NCBI RefSeq assembly: GCF_030053135.1 | Contig: NZ_CP125652.1 | Location: forward strand, 558,001-622,000 | Length of the DNA: 64,000 nucleotides | Direction: 5' to 3' | From: Rhizobium sp. BT04 | GTDB taxonomy: Bacteria > Pseudomonadota > Alphaproteobacteria > Rhizobiales > Rhizobiaceae | Shown: positions 36,636-45,271 of the stretch, one piece after another | Numbering within the stretch: position 1 is the first letter of the stretch | Layout of the letters: every line of letters starts with the position of its first letter | Program-made: the position numbers and the translations under genes | Notes under the pieces: model-generated | What the model saw: only the letters and a program-made list of their open reading frames with translations | Database searches by the model: none | What the model was told of the DNA's origin: nothing

Positions 36636-36784
36636 GGGGCGGTCGGCAGGAGCCACTCACGGCGTAGAGCCCATGCCGGCAATGGCATTCGCCGATTTTC
36701 AGCAGTCCCGCCAATGTTATCTATCTGTCTCTATTCTGATATTTCGATGCCGACTTGTCTTCGGTTTTTGACCGTGCCACTATG

Positions 36785-36794
36785 TGATATATCA
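36785..36794. promoter_or_regulatory. Candidate operator of the downstream GntR regulator
   Basis: TGATATATCA is a perfect 10-bp palindrome ending 22 bp before the preferred TTG start of the GntR gene. Its position fits autoregulation. Confidence 0.35.
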
Positions 36795-36816
36795 GGTTTG
36801 GCGACGGAGCTCCTTA

Positions 36817-37431
36817 TTGCAGACTTCACAGAGCCATCTTGCCTATCTCGCGCTGGAGCACCTGATCGTAACACTGGCTCTGAAGCCCGGCGCGCTCGTT
36901 ACCGAAAAGCAGCTGATCGACATGGCGGGCCACGGGCGGACGCCGGTGCGCGAGGCGATCCAGAAGCTTGCCTGGCAGGGGCTGATCCTGGTGAAACCGC
37001 GCGTCGGGCTGCAGGTCGCCGAGATCGCGGCTGAGGATCATCGCAATGTCATGCAGGTGCGCCGCGAGCTGGAGCCGATCGCGGCAGGTCTGGTCGCCGA
37101 ACATGCGAGCGACGAGCAGCGCGCGCGCCTCATCGACTGTGCCCGCGTCATGGGCGAATGCGCCGTCACCGGCGATCTCGCCGGCTTCTTCGCTGCCGAC
37201 AAGGCCTTCGACGAAATCCTTGAAGATGCCTGCCCGAACGGCTTCATCATGGCGGCACTCGGCCCGGTGCAGACGCATTCGCGCCGCCTCTGGTACTCCA
37301 CCGCAAGCCCGGAGCGTATGGATCGCGCCATCGCGCTACACGTGGCCGTCATCCACGCCATCCATCAGGGCAGGCAGGATGAGGCGCGCGCCACCATGGC
37401 GACGCTGATCAATTATCTCGGCCAGGAATAG
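36817..37431 (+). CDS. GntR-family regulator (FCD domain)
   Basis: A 204-residue regulator. TTG 36817 is chosen because GGAG lies 7 bases upstream; a GTG at 36784 lacks a ribosome binding site and would overlap the palindrome. The winged helix includes VTEKQLIDMAGHGRTPVREAIQKLAWQGL. The C-terminal FCD-type domain contains a His pattern (HSRRLWYS, ALHVAVIHAI). It stands alone between the RIME-like element and the convergent fpr gene, so its targets are not evident. Confidence 0.85.
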   Translation: MQTSQSHLAYLALEHLIVTLALKPGALVTEKQLIDMAGHGRTPVREAIQKLAWQGLILVKPRVGLQVAEIAAEDHRNVMQVRRELEPIAAGLVAEHASDEQRARLIDCARVMGECAVTGDLAGFFAADKAFDEILEDACPNGFIMAALGPVQTHSRRLWYSTASPERMDRAIALHVAVIHAIHQGRQDEARATMATLINYLGQE

Positions 37432-37446
37432 AAACGGCCCCGTTTC
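37431..37446. terminator. Small hairpin between convergent genes
   Basis: GAAACG-GCCC-CGTTTC forms a 6-bp stem right after the GntR stop, 35 bp from the end of the convergent fpr gene. It is a possible bidirectional terminator. Confidence 0.35.
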
Positions 37447-37481
37447 CGGAGCCGCTGCCAGATCTGATTTCGAGAAAAACC

Positions 37482-38294
37482 TCAGCCGACGAAAGCGCGC
37501 TCGATGACGAATTCGGCGGGCTTGCTGTTGGCGCCTTCATTGAGGCCGGCCTTTTCGAGCAGTTCCTTGGTGTCCTTCAGCATCGCCGAGGAGCCGCAGA
37601 TCATGCCGCGGTCGATTGCCGGATCGAGCGGCGGTACGCCGAGATCGGTAAACAGCTTGCCTGACGAAATCAGGTCGGTGATGCGGCCGCGATATTCGAA
37701 ATCCTCGCGCGTGACGGTCGCATAGTGGCGCAGCTTGTCGCCGACGACTTCCTTCAGCAATTCGTCGTTCTGGATTTCGTGCACGAGGTCGAAGCCGTAT
37801 TTCAACTCGGCGACATCGCGTGTCGTATGGGTGAGGATGACTTCCTCGAACTTTTCATAGGTCTCGGGATCGCGGATCAGGCTGGCGAAGGGCGCTACGC
37901 CCGTGCCCGTCGAGAACATATAAAGACGACGGCCGGGGGTCAGCGCATCGAGCACCAGCGTTCCCGTCGGCTTCTTGCGCATCAGCACTTGGTCGCCCGG
38001 CTTGATTGCCTGCAGATGCGAGGTCAGCGGGCCGTCCGGCACCTTGATCGAGAAGAATTCCAGCTCTTCGGCCCAGGCGGGACTGGCGATCGAATAGGCG
38101 CGGAACACCGGCTTGCCCTCGACCATCAGGCCGATCATCGCGAATTCGCCGGAACGGAAACGAAAGCCCTGCGGCCGGGTCATCGTGAAGCGAAAGAGCC
38201 GGTCGGTATAATGCGTCACAGCGAGCACCGTCTCGGCATAGACGCCGGCGGGGATGGACGAGGCGAAGTCTTCGGTCTTTGCAGGCGCGTTCAT
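37482..38294 (-). CDS. fpr: Ferredoxin/flavodoxin-NADP+ reductase
   Basis: A 270-residue bacterial-type FNR, from ATG 38294; the longer frame adds an atypical N-terminus. FAD-binding motifs are FRSGEFAMIGL and RAYSIASP. The NADP-binding side has STGTGVAPFASLI and GMICGSSAMLKDT. The C-terminus ends in VIERAFVG, the form seen in alphaproteobacterial enzymes. It exchanges electrons between NADPH and ferredoxin or flavodoxin in the cytosol. Confidence 0.93.
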   Translation of the reverse strand: MNAPAKTEDFASSIPAGVYAETVLAVTHYTDRLFRFTMTRPQGFRFRSGEFAMIGLMVEGKPVFRAYSIASPAWAEELEFFSIKVPDGPLTSHLQAIKPGDQVLMRKKPTGTLVLDALTPGRRLYMFSTGTGVAPFASLIRDPETYEKFEEVILTHTTRDVAELKYGFDLVHEIQNDELLKEVVGDKLRHYATVTREDFEYRGRITDLISSGKLFTDLGVPPLDPAIDRGMICGSSAMLKDTKELLEKAGLNEGANSKPAEFVIERAFVG

Positions 38295-38661
38295 TGCGGT
38301 AGAGGATCCCGTTTCGTCGGATGAACTGTCGGATGCGAGGCTGATATTACATATCGGGCCGGAATTAAAGGCATTCCATTCCACGCGACGCTTTAGAAGG
38401 GAAATATGCATGTCATTGTCAGGATTCAATGGCCGCCAGGGCGATCAGAGGACAGGCGGGGAATGTCGTATTTCCCGCTGGCGAAGCCCGGCAAAGGATG
38501 CATATTAGAACGGCGCGCCTGACATGGATACCGGTTTTCGGCAAAAAGGGTGCGACAACAAAGGCCTACGGCGGCGGAACCCGATTCAGCAACAGGGTCC
38601 GGCGATGTGTGGCTGATAATGATGCTTGCCGGGGCGAGCACGATAGGGCGGTCGGGGGAAT
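38295..38661. other. Intergenic region between divergent fpr and pcs
   Basis: This 367-bp region must hold the promoters of both genes. Around 38530-38570 there is a stretch (GGTTTTCGGCAAAAAGGG) resembling the core of the rhizobial palindromic repeat at 12865-12912, probably a decayed copy. I see no gene. Confidence 0.45.
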
Positions 38662-39390
38662 ATGAAGATTTTCAACTACAAGCGTGTTCCTTATGCGGAG
38701 ATGCGCGCCTTTTCCGTCCATATCCTGACGGCATCCGGCTCCTTCCTTGCCTTTCTCGGCGTCGTTGCCGCCGCCGAGCACCGCTTCATCGACATGTTCT
38801 GGTGGCTGGGCCTTGCCCTTCTCGTCGACGGCATAGACGGGCCGATCGCCCGGAAGGTGCGCGTCAAGGAAGTGCTGCCGAACTGGTCGGGCGATACGCT
38901 CGACAACATCATCGACTACGTCACCTATGTGCTGCTGCCGGCTTTCGCGCTCTATCAGAGCGGCATGATCGGCGAGCCCTGGTCCTTCGTCGCCGCCGGC
39001 ATGATCGTCGTCTCCAGCGCCATCTACTATGCCGATATGGGCATGAAGACGGACGAGTATTTTTTCTCCGGCTTCCCGGTCGTCTGGAACATGATCGTCT
39101 TCACCCTGTTCGTCATCGATGCCAGCGCCACGACAGCGCTTGCCGTGGTTATTGTCTCGGTGGTGCTGACCTTCCTGCCGATCAATTTCCTGCACCCGGT
39201 CCGGGTCAAAAGGCTGCGCCCGCTCAATCTCGGCGTCTTTTTCCTGTGGTCGGCGCTCGGCATTTTTTCGCTGCTGATGCATTTTGACACGCCCGAATGG
39301 GCGCTCATTCTCTTTATCGTGACCGGAATCTATCTTTACGTCATCGGCGCGGTGCTGCAATTCTTCCCCGCCCTTGGACGCGAAGCATAG
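38662..39390 (+). CDS. pcs: Phosphatidylcholine synthase
   Basis: A 242-residue integral membrane enzyme that condenses choline directly with CDP-diacylglycerol. It has the CDP-alcohol phosphotransferase motif in DGIDGPIARKVRV...GDTLDNIIDYV (residues ~54-87), and about eight hydrophobic segments. Pcs is typical of Rhizobiales, where phosphatidylcholine is needed for host interaction. The next gene, qor, starts 9 bp after its stop. Confidence 0.95.
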   Translation: MKIFNYKRVPYAEMRAFSVHILTASGSFLAFLGVVAAAEHRFIDMFWWLGLALLVDGIDGPIARKVRVKEVLPNWSGDTLDNIIDYVTYVLLPAFALYQSGMIGEPWSFVAAGMIVVSSAIYYADMGMKTDEYFFSGFPVVWNMIVFTLFVIDASATTALAVVIVSVVLTFLPINFLHPVRVKRLRPLNLGVFFLWSALGIFSLLMHFDTPEWALILFIVTGIYLYVIGAVLQFFPALGREA

Positions 39391-39399
39391 GATAGGCAG

Positions 39400-40380
39400 A
39401 TGACCAAAACGCAGGTGGTTTCATTCTCGAGGACGGGCGGACCGGAGGTTTTCGACTATGGCGAGGTCGATCTTCCCACGCCCTCGACGGGTGAGGTGCA
39501 GATCAAGCAGGCGGCGATCGGCCTCAACTTCATTGACGTCTATTTCCGCAACGGCACCTATAAGCCGCCGCATCTGCCCTTCGTCACCGGCAAGGAGGGC
39601 GCCGGCACCGTGACCTCGGTCGGCCCCGGCGTGACGGATTTCAAGGTCGGTGATCGCGTCGCCTATGCCGGCGCCGACGGTGCTTACAGCACTGAGCGCA
39701 ATATCCAAGTCCGCCATCTCGTGCATGTGCCTGACGGCATAGCGCTCGACACGGCGGCGGCGATGATGCTGAAGGGCATGACCGCCGAATATCTATTGAA
39801 CCGCACTTTCAAGGTCGGGCCTGAGACGGTCCTGCTGTTCCATGCGGCTGCCGGCGGCGTCGGCCTGATCGCCGGCCAGTGGGCAAAGGCGCTCGGCGCC
39901 ACCGTCATCGGCACGGCAGGCTCTGAAGACAAGGTCGAGATGGCGCTCGCCCATGGCTACGACCATGTGATCAATTATAAGAGCGACAGCTTCGTCGACC
40001 GTGTCCGCGACATCACCGGCGGCAAGGGCGTCGATGTCGTCTATGATTCGATCGGCCGCGATACTTTTCCACAGTCGCTTGACTGCCTGAAGCCGCGCGG
40101 CCTTTTTGCCTCCTTCGGCCAATCCTCTGGGCCGATCGAGAATTTCAGCCTCGCGGCACTGGCGCAGAAGGGTTCGCTCTTTGCGACCCGGCCGACGCTC
40201 TTCACCTATATCGCCGCGCGCCAGGAACTGATCGACAGTGCCAAAGCGCTATTTGATATTGTGCAAAGCAACAAAGTGCGTATCAATATCAATCAAACCT
40301 ATCCGTTACGCGAGGTTGGGCAGGCTCACGCGGATCTGGAAACAAGAAAAACAACAGGAACGACGCTGCTGATTCCATGA
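39400..40380 (+). CDS. qor: NADPH:quinone oxidoreductase (zeta-crystallin-like)
   Basis: A 326-residue MDR-superfamily enzyme. Typical segments are GLNFIDVYFRNGTYKPP, FVTGKEGAGTV and the NADPH-binding Rossmann motif AAAGGVGLIAGQWAKALGA. No zinc-ligand cysteines are seen, as expected for Qor. It reduces quinones by one electron with NADPH. It lies immediately after pcs and may be co-transcribed with it. Confidence 0.93.
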   Translation: MTKTQVVSFSRTGGPEVFDYGEVDLPTPSTGEVQIKQAAIGLNFIDVYFRNGTYKPPHLPFVTGKEGAGTVTSVGPGVTDFKVGDRVAYAGADGAYSTERNIQVRHLVHVPDGIALDTAAAMMLKGMTAEYLLNRTFKVGPETVLLFHAAAGGVGLIAGQWAKALGATVIGTAGSEDKVEMALAHGYDHVINYKSDSFVDRVRDITGGKGVDVVYDSIGRDTFPQSLDCLKPRGLFASFGQSSGPIENFSLAALAQKGSLFATRPTLFTYIAARQELIDSAKALFDIVQSNKVRININQTYPLREVGQAHADLETRKTTGTTLLIP

Positions 40381-40420
40381 GATCCGAAACGGACCGGTTG
40401 GCAGAAGAAATGAGGGGAAC

Positions 40421-41989
40421 GTGTCGCCATTGAATGTGCCGGATTCCGGTGCGTTATTATCGGTCCAGAAGCTGACGAAGTTCTTCGGAAGCTTTGCCGC
40501 CTGCAATGAAATCGATCTCGATATCGCGCCGGGCGAAATTCATGCGCTTCTCGGCGAAAACGGCGCAGGCAAATCCACCCTGGTGAAGATGCTGTTCGGC
40601 GTTCTCGAGCCGACGGGCGGGCATATCCTCTGGCAGGGCCAGCCGGTTGCGATCGCCTCGCCGGGAGAAGCCCGCAAGCACGGCATCGGCATGGTCTTCC
40701 AGCATTTTTCGCTGTTCGAAGCGCTGACGGTTGCCGAAAACATCGCGCTGTCGCTCGACGACGCCATCCCGATCGACAGGATCGCCGAGGAGGCGAGGGC
40801 GCTGTCGGTCGCCTACGGCCTGCCGCTCGATCCGGATGCCCATGTTGCCGATCTCTCGGTCGGCGAGCGTCAGCGCATCGAGATCGTCCGCGCGCTGCTG
40901 CAGAACCCGAAGCTGATCATTCTCGACGAGCCGACCTCGGTGCTGACGCCGCAGGAGGCCGACAGGCTGTTCGAGACGCTGTTCAAGCTGCGCGCCGAAG
41001 GGCGTTCGGTTCTTTATATCAGCCACCGTCTGGAAGAGGTGCAGCGCATCTGCGATCGCGCCACCGTGCTGCGCCATGGCCGCGTGACGGGCGCCTGCGA
41101 TCCGAAGCGGGAAACGCCGGCCTCGCTCGCCCGCATGATGGTCGGCAGCGAAGTGGCTGTTGTCACCCATCCGGAGCGCAGCGACAAGGGCGAGGTACAG
41201 CTTGCCGTGGCCAATCTTTCCGTTGCCGCCCGCACCCCTTTCGCCATGCCGCTGCGCGATGTGTCGATGACGGTGCGCTCGGGTGAGATTCTCGCCATTG
41301 CCGGTGTCGCCGGCAACGGCCAGAGCGAGCTCTTCGACGCGCTATCCGGCGAATATCCGGTTGCTTCGGCCGAGGCGATCGTCATCCGCAAGAAGCACGT
41401 GGGCAATCAGGGCATTACCGCCCGCCGCCTTCTCGGCGCCGGCTTCGTGCCGGAGGAGCGCCACGGCCATGCCGCCGTCTCCGCCATGAAACTGTCCGAC
41501 AATCTTGTGCTGGCCCGCAGCCAGTCCGACCGCAAAGCCTTTCTCGGCCTGCTCGGCGTCATCCGCCGTGGCGCGGTGAGATCCGCCGCAAGGCGTATTT
41601 CCGAGGCCATGGATGTCCGCAAGAGCGGCGACGATCCTGCCGCCGGCTCCTTGTCCGGTGGCAATCTGCAAAAATTCATCGTCGGCCGCGAGCTCGACCG
41701 CCAGCCGGCGGTGCTCGTGGTCAACCAGCCGACCTGGGGTGTGGATGCCGGGGCTGCAAGCCGCATCCGCCAGGCGCTGGTCGATCTGGCACGGAGCGGT
41801 TCAGCCGTCGTCGTCATCAGCCAGGATCTCGACGAAATCTTCGAAGTGGCGACCGATATCGCCGTCATCTCCGAGGGCCGCCTTTCCCGTCCGTTCCCGG
41901 CAGGCGAACTGACGCGGGAAAAGATCGGCCTGCTGATGGGCGGCCTGCACGACAGCAGCTCTGCCCCGGAGGCGCCGCATGCGCATTGA
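40421..41989 (+). CDS. BMP-family ABC importer, double ATP-binding protein
   Basis: A 522-residue ATPase with two nucleotide-binding halves. It starts at GTG 40421 with GAGGGG upstream. The first half has Walker A GENGAGKST and Walker B LIILDEPTSVLT; the second has GVAGNGQSE and the LSGGNLQKFIVGREL signature region. This layout is that of nucleoside/purine importers of the BmpB/NupA group. Two permeases and a BMP-type binding protein follow. The end of the gene is part of a 22-bp tandem duplication that continues into the next gene. Confidence 0.93.
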   Translation: MSPLNVPDSGALLSVQKLTKFFGSFAACNEIDLDIAPGEIHALLGENGAGKSTLVKMLFGVLEPTGGHILWQGQPVAIASPGEARKHGIGMVFQHFSLFEALTVAENIALSLDDAIPIDRIAEEARALSVAYGLPLDPDAHVADLSVGERQRIEIVRALLQNPKLIILDEPTSVLTPQEADRLFETLFKLRAEGRSVLYISHRLEEVQRICDRATVLRHGRVTGACDPKRETPASLARMMVGSEVAVVTHPERSDKGEVQLAVANLSVAARTPFAMPLRDVSMTVRSGEILAIAGVAGNGQSELFDALSGEYPVASAEAIVIRKKHVGNQGITARRLLGAGFVPEERHGHAAVSAMKLSDNLVLARSQSDRKAFLGLLGVIRRGAVRSAARRISEAMDVRKSGDDPAAGSLSGGNLQKFIVGRELDRQPAVLVVNQPTWGVDAGAASRIRQALVDLARSGSAVVVISQDLDEIFEVATDIAVISEGRLSRPFPAGELTREKIGLLMGGLHDSSSAPEAPHAH

Positions 41990-42012
41990 AGAGGCGCCCC
42001 ATGCGCATTGAA
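41969..42012 (+). repeat. 22-bp tandem duplication at the ATPase/permease junction
   Basis: The unit at 41969-41990 (GAGGCGCCGCATGCGCATTG plus AA) is repeated at 41991-42012 with one mismatch (G to C). It covers the ATPase stop and the permease start, so each copy has an ATG. Confidence 0.9.
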
Positions 42013-43086
42013 CTTGAAAAACGCCCCGACGTCTCGAAGCTCTACGCTTTCGTCTCGCCGCTCCTGGCCCTTGTCCTGACGCTGGTGTTCGGCGCCATCA
42101 TGTTCGCCATGCTCGGCAAGGACCCGGTCGAGGCCCTCGACGCTTTCTTCATCGAGCCGCTGCTCGAGGTCTGGTCGCTGCACGAACTGGCGATCAAGGC
42201 GGCACCCTTGATCCTGATAGCCGTCGGCCTTGCGGTCTGCTACCGCTCGAACAACTGGAATATCGGCGCCGAAGGCCAGTTCACCATCGGCGCCATCACC
42301 GGCTCCTATCTGCCGATCGTCTTTTATGATTGGCATTCGCCGCTGGTGCTGCCGCTGATGCTGATCCTTGGCGCGCTCGGCGGTGCGCTCTTCGCCGCCA
42401 TTCCGGCGCTGCTGAAGGCGCATTTCAACACCAACGAGATCCTGACGTCGCTGATGCTGGTCTATATCGCCCAGCTCTTCCTCGACTGGCTGATCCGCGG
42501 CGCCTGGCGCGATCCGAAGGGCTTCAACTTTCCGGTCTCGCGCGATTTTGCACCGGAAGCGGTGCTGCCGGCGATCTGGGAAGAATCGGGCCGCGCCCAT
42601 TGGGCCTTCATCTTCGCCATCATTGCGGCGATCGGCGTCTGGTTCATGCTGCGCTATACGCTGAAAGGCTTCGAGATCGTCGTGCTCGGCCAATCCGAGC
42701 GGGCAGGGCGCTTTGCCGGTTTCTCCTCCAAGAAGATGATCTGGTTCAGCTTTCTCTTTTCGGGCGCGCTGGCCGGCCTTGCCGGCATCGCCGAGGTCTC
42801 CGGCTCGATCGGCCACCTCCAGCCGGCGATCTCGCCGGGTTATGGCTTCACCGCCATCATCGTCGCCTTCCTCGGCCGCCTCAATCCGCTCGGCATCATC
42901 GCCTCGGGCCTGGTGCTGGCGCTCACCTATCTCGGCGGCGAGGCGGCACAGCTTTCGCTCGGCGTTTCCGACAAGGTTACCCGCGTCTTCCAGGGCCTGC
43001 TGCTGTTCTTCGTGCTCTCCTGCGATACGCTGATCTACTACAAAATCCGCATTGTCTGGTCGCGGTTAAGGGGTGGGGCGGCATGA
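42001..43086 (+). CDS. BMP-family ABC importer permease 1
   Basis: A 361-residue permease of the BPD_transp_2 family with about ten helices. ATG 42001, within the second repeat copy, has GAGG 7 bases upstream; a TTG at 41986 is an alternative. Family segments are CYRSNNWNIGAEGQFTIGAI and GYGFTAIIVAFLGRLNPLG. It overlaps the second permease by four bases. Together they form the channel for a nucleoside-like or simple-sugar-like substrate. Confidence 0.92.
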   Translation: MRIELEKRPDVSKLYAFVSPLLALVLTLVFGAIMFAMLGKDPVEALDAFFIEPLLEVWSLHELAIKAAPLILIAVGLAVCYRSNNWNIGAEGQFTIGAITGSYLPIVFYDWHSPLVLPLMLILGALGGALFAAIPALLKAHFNTNEILTSLMLVYIAQLFLDWLIRGAWRDPKGFNFPVSRDFAPEAVLPAIWEESGRAHWAFIFAIIAAIGVWFMLRYTLKGFEIVVLGQSERAGRFAGFSSKKMIWFSFLFSGALAGLAGIAEVSGSIGHLQPAISPGYGFTAIIVAFLGRLNPLGIIASGLVLALTYLGGEAAQLSLGVSDKVTRVFQGLLLFFVLSCDTLIYYKIRIVWSRLRGGAA

Positions 43087-44003
43087 GCATCTTCGAAGCC
43101 ATTCTGCTGACCGTCATTACCGCCTCGACGCCGCTCGTCATCGCGGCACTCGGCGAACTGGTGACGGAACGCTCCGGCGTTCTCAATCTCGGTGTCGAAG
43201 GCATGATGATCATGGGCGCGGTTGCTGCCTTTGCCGGCGCACAAATCTCGGGCTCGCCTTATGTCGGCATTGTCTGCGGCATTGTGGCAGGCGCGCTGTT
43301 TTCGCTGTTGTTTGCCTTCCTGACGCTGACGCTGGTGGCGAACCAGGTGGCGACCGGGCTGGCGCTCACCCTTCTCGGCCTCGGCGCGTCAGGCATGCTC
43401 GGCGAAGCCTATGTCAGCGTGCCCGGCATCCGGCTGGAAGAGATTGTCATTCCCGTCCTGTCGGATATCCCCGTTATCGGCCACGTTCTCTTCAGGCAGG
43501 ATCTGATCTTCTATCTGTCGATTGCGCTGGTGGTCGGCGTCAGCTGGTTCCTGTTCAAGAGCCGTACCGGGCTGAAGCTGAGGGCGATCGGCGACAATCA
43601 CGGCTCAGCCCATGCCCTCGGGATTCACGTCATCCGCACGCGTTACCTGGCGGTGATGTTCGGCGGCGCCTGCGCCGGTCTTGCCGGCGCGCAGCTTTCG
43701 CTCGTCTACACGCCGCAATGGGCGGAGAACATGTCGGCGGGCCGTGGCTGGATCACGCTGGCGCTTGTCGTTTTCGCCTCCTGGCGGCCGTGGCGGGTCT
43801 TTGCCGGCGGTTATCTCTTCGGCGCGGTCACCATTCTGCAACTGCACGCGCAGGCCTTCGGTCTCGGCATTCCCTCGCAGTTCCTTTCGATGCTGCCCTA
43901 TGCCGCGACTATTGTGGTTCTCATCATCATTTCTCATAATCGGCGCACGACGCTGATCAACACGCCCGCGTCGCTCGGAAAAGCCTTCGTGCCGGAGCGA
44001 TAA
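43083..44003 (+). CDS. BMP-family ABC importer permease 2
   Basis: A 306-residue permease of the same family. The start at 43083 (ATGA overlap) gives MSIFEAILLTVITASTPLVIAALGEL; the upstream frame is in the first permease. Typical features are RSGVLNLGVEGMMIMGAV and RGWITLALVVFASWRPW. The binding-protein gene follows 49 bp downstream. Confidence 0.92.
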   Translation: MSIFEAILLTVITASTPLVIAALGELVTERSGVLNLGVEGMMIMGAVAAFAGAQISGSPYVGIVCGIVAGALFSLLFAFLTLTLVANQVATGLALTLLGLGASGMLGEAYVSVPGIRLEEIVIPVLSDIPVIGHVLFRQDLIFYLSIALVVGVSWFLFKSRTGLKLRAIGDNHGSAHALGIHVIRTRYLAVMFGGACAGLAGAQLSLVYTPQWAENMSAGRGWITLALVVFASWRPWRVFAGGYLFGAVTILQLHAQAFGLGIPSQFLSMLPYAATIVVLIIISHNRRTTLINTPASLGKAFVPER

Positions 44004-44052
44004 AGCAACAACATAAGACGGGTTTCCCAACTTCAAACCAACAGGGGTTACT

Positions 44053-45129
44053 ATGAAGAAGTTAGCACTCACACTTGCCGCCTCGGCTGCCGCCGTCATC
44101 GGCATCTCTTCCGCCGCAGAGGCCGCTGATAAGACGAAGGTCTGCTTCGTCTATGTCGGTTCGCATACCGACGGCGGTTATTCGCAGGCCCACGATCTCG
44201 GCCGCCAGCAGGTCCAGGCCGAGTTCGGCGACAAGATCGACACGCCTTATCTCGAAAACGTGCCGGAAGGCCCGGATGCCGAGCGCGCCATCGAGCGCCT
44301 TGCCCGTTCCGGCTGCAAGCTGATCTTCACGACGTCCTTCGGCTTCATGGATGCGACGGTCAAGGTCGCCGCCAAGTTCCCGGACGTCAAGTTCGAGCAC
44401 GGCACCGGCTACAAGTCCGGCCCGAATCTCGCGACCTACAATTCGCGCTTCTATGAAGGCCGCTACATCCTCGGCCAGATCGCTGCGAAGACCTCGAAGA
44501 ATCACGGCGCCGCCTACATCGCCTCCTTCCCGATTCCGGAAGTCGTGATGGGCATCAACTCCTTCGAACAGGGCGCCAAGTCGGTCGATCCGAGCTTCAA
44601 GCTGAAGGTTATCTGGGTCAACACCTGGTTCGACCCCGGCAAGGAAGCCGATGCCGCCAAGGCGATGGTCGACCAGGGCGTCGACGTCTTGACGCAGCAC
44701 ACCGACACGACCGCGCCGATGCAGGTCGCCGAAGAACGCGGCATCCATGCCTTCGGCCAGGCGTCCGACATGATCGCGGCAGGCCCGAAGGCGCAGCTGA
44801 CGGCGATCGTCGATACCTGGGGCACCTACTACTCCAAGCGCGTTCACGCGCTTCTGGACGGCACCTGGAAGTCCGAGCAGAGCTGGGACGGCCTGAAGGA
44901 CGGCATCCTGAAGATGGCGCCCTACACCAACATGCCTGATGACGTGAAGAAGATGGCCGAGGAAACCGAAGCCAAGATCAAATCAGGCGAACTGCATCCC
45001 TTCACCGGCCCGATCAACAAGCAGGACGGCACGCCCTGGCTGAAGGCCGGCGAGAAGGCCGATGACGGCACACTGCTCGGCATGAACTTCTACGTCGAAG
45101 GCGTCGACGACAAGCTGCCGGCGCAATAA
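44053..45129 (+). CDS. BMP-family ABC importer binding protein
   Basis: A 358-residue binding protein of the Bmp/Med/PnrA family, which usually bind nucleosides or purines. It has a normal Sec signal (MKKLALTLAAS to AEAADK) rather than a lipobox. Family segments include DGGYSQAHDLGRQQ, LIFTTSFGFMDA, EGRYILGQIA and GINSFEQGAK. A strong terminator follows, closing this four-gene operon. Confidence 0.93.
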   Translation: MKKLALTLAASAAAVIGISSAAEAADKTKVCFVYVGSHTDGGYSQAHDLGRQQVQAEFGDKIDTPYLENVPEGPDAERAIERLARSGCKLIFTTSFGFMDATVKVAAKFPDVKFEHGTGYKSGPNLATYNSRFYEGRYILGQIAAKTSKNHGAAYIASFPIPEVVMGINSFEQGAKSVDPSFKLKVIWVNTWFDPGKEADAAKAMVDQGVDVLTQHTDTTAPMQVAEERGIHAFGQASDMIAAGPKAQLTAIVDTWGTYYSKRVHALLDGTWKSEQSWDGLKDGILKMAPYTNMPDDVKKMAEETEAKIKSGELHPFTGPINKQDGTPWLKAGEKADDGTLLGMNFYVEGVDDKLPAQ

Positions 45130-45152
45130 TCCGCGTTCAATTCGCAGTTGCG

Positions 45153-45181
45153 AAGAGCGCCCCCTGTGGGCGCTCTTTTTT
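45153..45181 (+). terminator. Rho-independent terminator
   Basis: A perfect 10-bp stem (AAGAGCGCCC / GGGCGCTCTT) with a CCTGT-type 5-base loop runs into six T residues, 23 bp after the BMP binding-protein stop. Confidence 0.92.
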
Positions 45182-45214
45182 GTTGCAGTGCATGCCAAGA
45201 TTCCGATTTACAAA

Positions 45215-45223
45215 AGTAATACT
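45215..45223. promoter_or_regulatory. Candidate operator upstream of ytfQ
   Basis: AGTAATACT is an inverted repeat (AGTA / TACT around one base), followed by TATGAT, a possible -10 element at 45225-45230. It lies 48 bp upstream of ytfQ. The GntR regulator at the end of the operon is the likely binder. Confidence 0.35.
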
Positions 45224-45271
45224 ATATGATTTTTTGACCCTGCGCCGCGAGACGCGGCTTGGGAGGAAATC

